Shown here piece after piece: positions 1 through 5,412 of a stretch of 5,412 bases of DNA. Within the stretch, counting starts at the first letter, position 1; every line of letters begins with the position of its first letter. The translations under genes were made by a program, and so were the position numbers. The notes under the pieces are model-generated. The model was given only the letters and a program-made list of their open reading frames with translations. It searched no databases and was not told where the DNA came from. Source of the DNA: Bryobacteraceae bacterium (lineage in GTDB: Bacteria; Acidobacteriota; Terriglobia; Bryobacterales; Bryobacteraceae); contig JASHQT010000327.1 of the NCBI GenBank assembly GCA_030039005.1, forward strand, positions 1-5,412, in the 5' to 3' direction.

Positions 1-46
1 ATTTCCGACTGCCCTAAAGGTGAGCGTGTAGTTCCACGTTGATGTT

Positions 47-979
47 ATGGATTTGGATCAGCTTCATACGTTTCTCGAAATTGTCCGCCTGAAAAGCTTT
101 TCCAAAGCCGCGCAGACGTGTTACCGGACCCAGCCGGCCATCAGCGCGCAGGTCCGCCAGCTCGAGCAGGAGCTCAACACCACGCTGTTCGAACGCCTGG
201 GCACCAAGATTTCCCTCACCACCGCCGGAAAAATCTTCGCCGAATACGCCGAACAAATCCTCGAGTTGCGCCGCCGTGCCCAGGACACCATCAACGAACT
301 GGACCGAGTGCCTCGCGGTGAGCTGGTGATCGCCGCCAACGAAGCCACCTGCATCTACGTCCTACCCGCCGTGTTCTCCGAGTACAAAAAGAAGTTTCCG
401 AACGTCCAATTATCGGTGGACCGCGCGTACGGATCGCGCGTGGTGGAAGCGGTGCTGGAGAATCTGGCCGATTTCGGCATCACGCAACTGCCGGTCCAGG
501 AAAAGAAGTTACAAGTGGCGCGCATTCATTCCGACGAGATTATGCTCCTGCTGCCCGCGCGCCACCCGCTGGCGGCGAAACGTTACGTCACGCCGCGCGA
601 CTTGATGGACCAGCCGCTACTGCTGCCCAAATCCGGCACCACGCGCATCCGCTTGAATTCGTGGCTGGAGCCGGTGGAGGACCAACTGAACATTTCCATG
701 GAGCTGGATTCCACGGAAATGATCAAGCGCTTCGTGATGGCGGGCCTGGGCTGCTCATTTCTCGCCGCGTCCAACTGCCAGGAGGAGATCGCGGACGGCA
801 AGCTTTCGGCCGTGTCGCTCGGCCCCGAGCCCCTGCTGCGCAAGGTGGGGCTGATTTACCGCAGAGATAAAGCGCTGTCGAAAGCCGCGCTGGGTTTCAT
901 TCAGGTTATATTGGAACATGCGGGGAATGAGATTCCCGGCGCGGCTCGGTCCAAGCTGCCCGAGGAGGTCTCGCCCTAG
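47..979 (+). CDS. LysR-family transcriptional regulator
   Basis: This 310-residue protein has the usual length and layout of a LysR-type regulator, a cytoplasmic DNA-binding protein that responds to a small effector. The N-terminus (MDLDQLHTFLEIV) and the winged helix-turn-helix at about residues 3-60 are typical: SFSKAA, TQPAISAQVRQLEQEL and LFER are all present. A linker helix follows at about 62-88. The effector-binding domain runs from about 91 (GELVIAANEA, then LPAVFSEYKKKFPNV) to about 292. ATG 47 is the only reasonable start, because an in-frame TAG lies at 29-31; no clear ribosome binding site precedes it. The gene lies 14 bases before the small membrane protein gene and converges on the arginine operon. 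LysR regulators often control an adjacent divergent gene, which would be beyond the left edge. The effector domain recalls CysB/CysL/CbbR-type members, but the ligand and target cannot be named from sequence. The family call is firm; the specific role is unknown. Confidence 0.95.
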   Translation: MDLDQLHTFLEIVRLKSFSKAAQTCYRTQPAISAQVRQLEQELNTTLFERLGTKISLTTAGKIFAEYAEQILELRRRAQDTINELDRVPRGELVIAANEATCIYVLPAVFSEYKKKFPNVQLSVDRAYGSRVVEAVLENLADFGITQLPVQEKKLQVARIHSDEIMLLLPARHPLAAKRYVTPRDLMDQPLLLPKSGTTRIRLNSWLEPVEDQLNISMELDSTEMIKRFVMAGLGCSFLAASNCQEEIADGKLSAVSLGPEPLLRKVGLIYRRDKALSKAALGFIQVILEHAGNEIPGAARSKLPEEVSP

Positions 980-981
980 CT

Positions 982-985
982 GGAG
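982..985 (+). promoter_or_regulatory. Ribosome binding site (GGAG) of the small membrane protein gene
   Basis: GGAG at 982-985 lies 8 bases before the ATG at 994, good Shine-Dalgarno spacing, and supports that start. A perfect AGGAGGT lies further upstream at 963-969, inside the end of the LysR gene. It is 24 bases from the ATG and has no start codon at a suitable distance, so it is probably just the Glu-Glu-Val codons of the regulator. Confidence 0.55.
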
Positions 986-993
986 AACGCCGT

Positions 994-1392
994 ATGTCCC
1001 GCGTCACGCTCAAGAGTTCGACGATCTTCATCTCGGTCGGAAACCGCACGGAAGTCTACCGGTCCGTGGCCGACGTTCCGCCTTCGCTGCGCAAGAAACT
1101 GGAGCAATCCACCAACGGCATCAACTCCGCGACGATTCTGATTGCCGATCGCAAGGGCAAGGAAGAAATCGTGCGCGCGATTCGCGGCTTGCCGTCGGAT
1201 CTGCGCTCGCGCCTGGGAACCTCGCTGCGCGAGGAGGCGCCCCCGCCCGTACGGCGCTGGGCGATTCCTCTGGCGATTCCTTGGACTCGGGTGGCGCGCG
1301 TCTGGGAGGATTGGGCGGAGTTCCTGCTGCCTGCGGCCATCGGAGCCGCGGCGATCGCCGCCGCGCTCTCGCTGCTGTTCGGCCTGAAGTAA
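994..1392 (+). CDS. Small hypothetical protein with C-terminal membrane anchor
   Basis: I do not recognise this 132-residue protein. Residues 1 to about 75 look like a small soluble alpha/beta domain: a strand (STIFISVG), a helix (PPSLRKKLEQ), the segment TNGINSATILIADRKGKEEI and another helix. A basic, proline-containing linker follows at about 79-97 (EEAPPPVRR, then IPLAIP). Residues about 109-130 are one continuous hydrophobic stretch rich in Ala, Leu and Ile, ending two residues before the stop. No signal peptide is seen, so the likely topology is tail-anchored, with the N-terminal domain in the cytoplasm. The start is supported by GGAG 8 bases upstream. The gene is 14 bases from the LysR gene and probably cotranscribed with it. 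Its stop is 2 bases from the argR stop on the other strand. That it is a real gene is supported by spacing, ribosome binding site and protein-like composition; the function is unknown. Confidence 0.75.
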   Translation: MSRVTLKSSTIFISVGNRTEVYRSVADVPPSLRKKLEQSTNGINSATILIADRKGKEEIVRAIRGLPSDLRSRLGTSLREEAPPPVRRWAIPLAIPWTRVARVWEDWAEFLLPAAIGAAAIAAALSLLFGLK

Positions 1393-1394
1393 GG

Positions 1395-1835
1395 CTATTC
1401 TGCCTGCACGAAGCCCAGCAGCTTCTTCCGCAGTTTCTCGGCCGCCGAGGAGTCCGGCGCCACCACCAGGATAGTGTCATCGCCCGCGATGGTTCCCACC
1501 ACCTCGGGCCAGTCTTCTTTGTCCAGTGCCACGGCCAACGCGTTGGCGTTGCCCGGTGACGTCCTGAGCACCACTAGGTTCTGCGCCACGCGCGCATCCT
1601 GCAACAGTTCGCCCGCGATGGTCTCCAGTTCCGGCCCCGCCGCCGCGGCTTCCACCTGCCGGTAGCCCTCGGGCGTTTTCAGCAGCCCCAGCTCGCGGAT
1701 ATCGCGCGAGAGCGTCACTTGCGTGGTTTCGATGCCGCAGCTTTCCTTGAGCTCGCGCGCCAGATCGTCCTGCGTGGGAATGCGCCGGGAGCGAATCAGC
1801 TTCAGGATCTGGCCCTGGCGAAACGCCTTGTTCAT
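1395..1835 (-). CDS. argR: Arginine repressor ArgR
   Basis: ArgR is a cytoplasmic, usually hexameric, repressor that binds ARG-box operators when arginine is abundant and shuts down arginine synthesis. From the ATG at 1835 it has 146 residues, close to the roughly 150 usual for ArgR/AhrC. The winged helix-turn-helix covers about 1-60, with the family motif TLSRDIRELGLLK at 41-53. The C-terminal domain, about 78-146, carries GTIAGDDTILVV at 114-125, whose Asp pair belongs to the arginine-binding and oligomerisation region. The open frame extends upstream to 2027, but that part lies wholly inside argH and is not ArgR-like. ATG 1835 overlaps the argH stop as ATGA; ATG 1844 (three residues more, MAA) is the alternative. 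Neither has a strong ribosome binding site, so reinitiation after argH is likely. As last gene of the operon it would be repressed with its targets, a negative feedback loop (inference). Confidence 0.93.
   Translation of the reverse strand: MNKAFRQGQILKLIRSRRIPTQDDLARELKESCGIETTQVTLSRDIRELGLLKTPEGYRQVEAAAAGPELETIAGELLQDARVAQNLVVLRTSPGNANALAVALDKEDWPEVVGTIAGDDTILVVAPDSSAAEKLRKKLLGFVQAE
1832..1835 (-). other. ATGA stop/start overlap of argH and argR
   Basis: On the minus strand the argH stop TGA (1834-1832) shares two bases with the argR ATG (1835-1833). With no strong Shine-Dalgarno sequence just upstream, this suggests that ribosomes finishing argH reinitiate on argR. Confidence 0.7.
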
Positions 1836-3244
1836 CGCCGCCATTGGTTCAGGCGCGCCTCGGCATCCGCGAGCGCGCGTTCCACCGCCGCCGGTCCCGT
1901 GCCGCCGGGGATTTCGCGCGTCTTCATTCCTTCGGCCGGTTCCTCGAGCAGCCGCACCATTTTTGCGGTCAACTCCGGGTCCGCCGTGAATTCGGGCGCG
2001 AACGCCGTGAGCTGATCCGCCGTCCACTCGGCCGGCTGTTTGCCCTGCTGGATGCTCTCCAACACGAGCCGGCCTACAATTTGGTGCGCGCGATGAAACG
2101 GCGTCCCCGCGCGCGCCAAGGCCTCGGCGAGATCGGTCGCCACTACCCAGCTTTCTCTAGCCGCTTCAATCGGCCGGCCCGCGTGGAACCGTGTGGATTC
2201 GACTACTCCCGCCATCATTTCCAGCGCACCAGTAAGGTGACGCGCCGCGTCGAACAGCGGCTCTTTGTCTTCCTGCATGTCGCGATTGTAGGTCATCGGC
2301 AGACCCTTCATCGTCGTGAACAAAGACGTGAAATCGCCGAAGACGCGGCCCGCCTTGCCGCGGACGAGCTCGAGCGAATCGGGATTTTTCTTCTGCGGCA
2401 TCAGGCTGGACCCGCTGGTGACGCCGTCGCCCAACTCCAGCCAGCCGAACTCGTCGCTTGAATAGAGAATCCAATCCTCGGCCAAGCGGCTCAGGTGCAA
2501 CATCATGACGGACGCTGAATAAAGATAATCCAGCGCGAAATCGCGATCCCCCGAAACATCCATGCTGTTGCGCGTGATGGCGGCGAAGCCCAGATCGCGC
2601 GCGATCTCTTCGCGATTGAACGGAAACCCGCTGCCCGCGAGCGCGCCCGATCCGAGCGGCATCACGTCCACGCGGGCACGGGTTTGCGCCAGCCGCTCCC
2701 GGTCACGCGCGAACATTTCGAAATACGCTAGCAGGTAATGACTCCAGCTCACCGCCTGCGCGCGCCGCAGATGCGTGTATCCGGGCACGATGGCGTGCGG
2801 ATATTTTCGCGCCATCGCCGTGAGCGCGGTCATTAAGTTGACCACCAGTTCGAGGTCGACGTCGATCTGCTCGCGCAGCCACAGCCGCACATCCAGCGAC
2901 ACTTGCTCGTTGCGGCTACGGCCGGTGTGGATTTTATCGGCGAGTGAGCCCACGCGTTCCTTGAGCTTCCGAATGACGAACGTGTGGACGTCTTCGTCGG
3001 TCGCACCGTCGAGGTACCTGGGATCCCGCGCCTCGCCGCGGATCGCTTCAAACGCAGCCACCAGCTTTTCGCGTTCGTCCCCGGTCAAGATGCCCGCACG
3101 CTCCAGCGCCCGCGCGAAAGCCTGCGACCCGCGGCAATCGGCATCCAGCAGCTTCTTATCGAAGTGCAGCGAGCCGGAGAAGCGCTCGAAGACCTCCGAC
3201 GGACCACTGGCGAAGCGTCCGCCCCACAGCTTCATTTCAGCCAC
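1832..3244 (-). CDS. argH: Argininosuccinate lyase
   Basis: ArgH is a cytoplasmic enzyme, normally a homotetramer, that cleaves argininosuccinate to arginine and fumarate, the last step of arginine synthesis. The 470 residues match the usual 455-475. Family marks in order: LWGGRF at 6-11, HTGRSRNEQ at 106-114, GYTHLRRAQ at 155-163 with the Thr-His pair, DRDFALDYL at 233-241, and the superfamily signature GSSLMPQKKNPDS at 278-290 with its catalytic-loop serines. Some positions usually fixed differ from the consensus I remember: RNE for RND, THLRRAQA for THLQRAQP, and Ile 91 where Glu is common. The core catalytic residues are kept, so it is probably active. The start is GTG 3244, 4 bases after the argG stop; ATG 3235, three codons later (MKLWGGRF), is equally credible. 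Neither has a clear ribosome binding site, which points to coupling with argG. The 3' end overlaps argR by 4 bases. Confidence 0.96.
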   Translation of the reverse strand: MAEMKLWGGRFASGPSEVFERFSGSLHFDKKLLDADCRGSQAFARALERAGILTGDEREKLVAAFEAIRGEARDPRYLDGATDEDVHTFVIRKLKERVGSLADKIHTGRSRNEQVSLDVRLWLREQIDVDLELVVNLMTALTAMARKYPHAIVPGYTHLRRAQAVSWSHYLLAYFEMFARDRERLAQTRARVDVMPLGSGALAGSGFPFNREEIARDLGFAAITRNSMDVSGDRDFALDYLYSASVMMLHLSRLAEDWILYSSDEFGWLELGDGVTSGSSLMPQKKNPDSLELVRGKAGRVFGDFTSLFTTMKGLPMTYNRDMQEDKEPLFDAARHLTGALEMMAGVVESTRFHAGRPIEAARESWVVATDLAEALARAGTPFHRAHQIVGRLVLESIQQGKQPAEWTADQLTAFAPEFTADPELTAKMVRLLEEPAEGMKTREIPGGTGPAAVERALADAEARLNQWRR

Positions 3245-3248
3245 GGCG

Positions 3249-4463
3249 TTAAGAGTGCTTGGCGGCAGCGGCCGTCTGCGCGCGCACTTGAATCGGCAGC
3301 CCGATCAGATTGATGAACCCGAGCGCGTCCTTCTGGTTGTATTCCGCGCCCATGGTGAAGCTCGCGATGTTCAGCGAATAGAGCGAATAGGGCGACTTCC
3401 GGCTCACCGGCGCGATGTTTCCTTTGTACAGCCGCAGCGTGACTTCGCCCGTCGTGGTCTCGCTGGTTTTTTCGAAAAAGGCGTCCAGCGCCTCGCGCAG
3501 CGGCACGAACCACAGCCCGTTGTAGACCATCTCCGCGTAATCGAGCGCCAGCTTTTGCTTGTAGTGCAGCGTGCTGCGGTCGAGCGTCAGCGCCTCGAGC
3601 TCGCGGTGCGCGCACATAATCAGCGTTCCGCCCGGCGTCTCATAGCAGCCCCGCGACTTCATCCCGACGAAGCGATTCTCGACGAGGTCAATGCGGCCGA
3701 TCCCGTGCTCGGCGCCAATTTTGTTCAGCGTTTCGAGCAGACTCACGGCCGATCCACGCTGCCCGTTCACCGAAACCGGGACGCCTTTCTCGAAACCGAT
3801 GGTGACTTCGCCCGGCTGATCCGGCGCATCTTTGGGACTGCGCGTCAGCATCCAGATATCGTCCGGTGCGGCATTGGCCGGATCTTCGAGCGCGCCGCCT
3901 TCGTGCGAAATGTGCCAGATGTTGCGGTCGCGGCTGTAGATCTTCGTGGTGGTCTGCGAAATCGGCACGTGATGCTTGGCCGCGTATTCGATGGCGTCCT
4001 CGCGCGAAACGATGTTCCATTCGCGCCACGGCGCGATCACCGCAAGCTGCGGCGCGAGCGCCTTGTATGTCAGCTCGAAACGTACCTGATCGTTTCCCTT
4101 CCCCGTGCAACCGTGCGCCAGGCCGTCGCATCCGGTCTCGAGCGCGACCTCCACCTGTCTTTTCGCGAGCAACGGCCGCGCAATCGAAGTCCCCAGCAAA
4201 TACTTATGCTCGTACTCGCCGCCCGCGCGCACCAGCCGCCACAAGTATTGCGTGACGAACTCCTCGCGCATGTCGGCCACATGTACTTCCGATGCGCCGG
4301 TCTTCAGCGCCTTCTGTTCCAGGCCTTTCAACTCGTCTTCGCCCTGGCCGATGTCACCGCACACCGCGACCACATCGCATTGATAATTTTCCTTCAGCCA
4401 GGGAATGATGATGGACGTGTCAAGACCGCCCGAGTAGGCAAGGGCCACCTTTTTTGGTTTCAT
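3249..4463 (-). CDS. argG: Argininosuccinate synthase
   Basis: ArgG joins citrulline and aspartate, using ATP and releasing AMP and pyrophosphate, to give argininosuccinate; it works in the cytoplasm as a tetramer. The 404 residues fit the roughly 400-residue class. Residues 6-19 hold the N-type ATP pyrophosphatase loop (VALAYSGGLDTS). Further family blocks are ARP at 95-97, GCTGKGNDQVRFE at 118-130, SRDRNIWHISHEGG at 177-190 with LEDP next, GIGRIDLVENRFVGMKSRG at 254-272 running into YETPGGT, and MVYNGLWFVP at 312-321. No key motif is missing. The start is ATG 4463, since MKPKKVALAYSGG has the normal short lead; a weak purine-rich AGAAG lies just upstream. It sits 49 bases after argF and 4 bases before argH, so the three enzymes follow pathway order. 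The identification is secure. Confidence 0.97.
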   Translation of the reverse strand: MKPKKVALAYSGGLDTSIIIPWLKENYQCDVVAVCGDIGQGEDELKGLEQKALKTGASEVHVADMREEFVTQYLWRLVRAGGEYEHKYLLGTSIARPLLAKRQVEVALETGCDGLAHGCTGKGNDQVRFELTYKALAPQLAVIAPWREWNIVSREDAIEYAAKHHVPISQTTTKIYSRDRNIWHISHEGGALEDPANAAPDDIWMLTRSPKDAPDQPGEVTIGFEKGVPVSVNGQRGSAVSLLETLNKIGAEHGIGRIDLVENRFVGMKSRGCYETPGGTLIMCAHRELEALTLDRSTLHYKQKLALDYAEMVYNGLWFVPLREALDAFFEKTSETTTGEVTLRLYKGNIAPVSRKSPYSLYSLNIASFTMGAEYNQKDALGFINLIGLPIQVRAQTAAAAKHS

Positions 4464-4509
4464 GATCTTCTAGGATTGCCTGTTACTGAGCCGCGCGCGT
4501 GAGCAAGCG

Positions 4510-4519
4510 GAGCTAGCTC
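4510..4519. repeat. 10-base perfect palindrome at the argF stop
   Basis: GAGCTAGCTC reads the same on both strands and covers the argF stop codon. The 49-base argF-argG spacer beside it also holds a short CCGC/GCGG pair (4491-4494 and 4507-4510). There is no T-run on either side, so this is not an intrinsic terminator. It may be chance, or a minor RNA structure between the two genes. Confidence 0.3.
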
Positions 4520-5412
4520 AGCAACATCAATAGTAACGCCTTCTGTACATGCAATCGGTTTTCGGCTTGATCGAATACCGCCGATTGCGGCGATTCGATC
4601 ACCTCGTCATGCACTTCTTCGCCGCGCTTGGCCGGCAGGCAATGCAGAAAAACCGCGTCCGCCGCAGCCTGTTCGAGCAGCTCTGTGTCCACTTGATAAG
4701 CAGCGAAATCGCGCAGCCGCTGTTCCTTCTCGTGCTCCTGGCCCATGCTGGCCCAGACATCGGTATAGACCGCTTTCGCGCCTCGCACTGCTTCCGCCGG
4801 ATCGTTCGTCACCACGAGCTCGCCGCCCGCCACCGCCGCCAGCGCCTCGGCCTGAGCGACAATCTCGGCATCGGGTTCATAGCCTGCCGGAGTCGCGAGC
4901 GTGAAGCTCATGCCGAGGCGCAGCGCGGAAAGCATCAGCGAATTCGCGACGTTGTTGCCGTCGCCGATGAACGCCAGCTTGAGGCCCCGCAGATCGCCGA
5001 ACCGTTCCTGCAGCGTGAATACGTCGGCCAGCGCCTGGCAGGGATGAAAGCGGTCGCTCAGCGCGTTGATCACCGGCACGCTCGACCAGTGCGCCAGTTC
5101 GTCGATGGTCTTCTGCGAAAACGTGCGCGCGACAATGGCGTTGGTCCAGCGGTCCAGGTTGCGCGCCACATCTTTGAGCGGCTCGCGGTCGCCAATCGGG
5201 CCAGTCTGTACCACGCAATCGCCGCCCAGCTGTTTGATGGCCAGCTCGAAGGTCAGCCTGGTGCGCAGGGACGGCTTTTCGAACAGCAGGGTGATATACC
5301 TGCCGGCTAGCACCTTGGCGAATCGGCTAGGAGTGGCCTTCACCTGTTGAGTTAAATCGAGCAGCGCAAGTAGTTCATCCTGCGACATATCTAGGTCGCG
5401 CGTGAAGTCGCT
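4513..5412 (-). CDS. argF: Ornithine carbamoyltransferase (N-terminus beyond the window edge)
   Basis: ArgF makes citrulline from ornithine and carbamoyl phosphate in the cytoplasm, typically as a trimer. Visible motifs, counted from the internal Met at 5388: FEKPSLRTRLTFE at 36-48 (carbamoyl phosphate loop), DREPLKDVARNLDRW at 67-81, RFHPCQALAD at 113-122, DVWASMG at 210-216 (the Asp and SMG that bind ornithine) and HCLPAKRGEEV at 249-259. The SMG loop favours ornithine over acetyl- or succinylornithine as substrate. ATG 5388 is probably not the start: the frame is open to the last base and the eight upstream codons read SDFTRDLD, which with MSQDELLALLDL matches the usual N-terminal block of the family. 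At least 299 residues are visible; families run about 305-335, so only a few are missing. Two residues are unusual: Leu in S-L-R-T-R, commonly S-T-R-T-R, and Lys in HCLPAKRG, commonly HCLPAHRG. Promoter and operator lie outside. Confidence 0.93.
   Translation of the reverse strand, partial: SDFTRDLDMSQDELLALLDLTQQVKATPSRFAKVLAGRYITLLFEKPSLRTRLTFELAIKQLGGDCVVQTGPIGDREPLKDVARNLDRWTNAIVARTFSQKTIDELAHWSSVPVINALSDRFHPCQALADVFTLQERFGDLRGLKLAFIGDGNNVANSLMLSALRLGMSFTLATPAGYEPDAEIVAQAEALAAVAGGELVVTNDPAEAVRGAKAVYTDVWASMGQEHEKEQRLRDFAAYQVDTELLEQAAADAVFLHCLPAKRGEEVHDEVIESPQSAVFDQAENRLHVQKALLLMLLS

Noticed and set aside
1438..1450. CTCGGCCGCCGAG hairpin near the convergent 3' ends
   Set aside because: The loop is too short for the full stem, no T-run follows on either strand, and it lies in the argR coding region, so it is not supported as a terminator.
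918..1559. Open frame of 213 codons on the + strand
   Set aside because: It crosses the end of the LysR gene, the whole small membrane protein gene and the argR tail in another frame, and its composition is shadow-like.
1836..2027. N-terminal extension of the argR frame
   Set aside because: The extra residues are a Gly/Arg-rich frame-shifted reading of argH, and ArgR homology starts at MNKAFRQGQI.
2513..2531. ARG-box-like AT-rich stretch (TGAATAAAGATAAT)
   Set aside because: It is only partly similar to ArgR operators, is not properly palindromic and lies in the middle of argH, where it encodes ordinary conserved residues.
3372..3391. Short direct repeat GCGAATAG twice in argG
   Set aside because: It encodes the SLYSL segment of a normal argG C-terminal block, so codon repetition explains it.
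2775..4502. Long open frame of 575 codons on the + strand
   Set aside because: It lies antisense to argH and argG, which have full family motifs. Its translation is Arg/Pro/Ala-rich with no recognisable domain, as expected for a mirror frame in GC-rich coding DNA.
4549..5310. Open frame of 253 codons on the + strand
   Set aside because: It is antisense to argF, has a low-complexity Arg/His/Gln-rich composition, no ribosome binding site and no known motif.

Overview
The window is a compact piece of GC-rich bacterial chromosome holding six genes in two convergent groups. I saw no RNA gene, mobile element, CRISPR array or long repeat, and no gene-free stretch longer than about 50 bases. Nearly all of it is coding and the codons are strongly GC-biased. 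The organism cannot be fixed from this alone. The GC content, the style of the enzymes and an ArgR repressor at the end of an arg cluster would suit an Acidobacteriota-type or similar free-living bacterium, but that is a weak inference.

Left part, + strand (47-1392): a LysR-type transcription regulator is followed 14 bases later by a small unrecognised protein of 132 residues with one C-terminal membrane helix. The two are probably one transcription unit.

Right part, - strand (1395 to the right edge, read right to left): an arginine biosynthesis operon in the order argF, argG, argH, argR. ArgF (ornithine carbamoyltransferase) makes citrulline, ArgG (argininosuccinate synthase) joins it to aspartate, and ArgH (argininosuccinate lyase) releases arginine and fumarate. 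ArgR is the arginine-sensing repressor expected to switch the pathway off. The argG-argH gap is 4 bases, and argH and argR share an ATGA stop/start overlap, so the last three genes look translationally coupled. argF runs off the right edge: its frame stays open to the last base and the upstream codons still look like the family's N-terminus. The operon promoter and any ARG box are therefore outside the window.

The two groups meet tail to tail with only 2 bases between the stop codons of the small membrane protein gene and argR. I found no undescribed system. The least explained items are the small membrane protein paired with the LysR regulator, and some unusual residues in conserved motifs of ArgH and ArgF.
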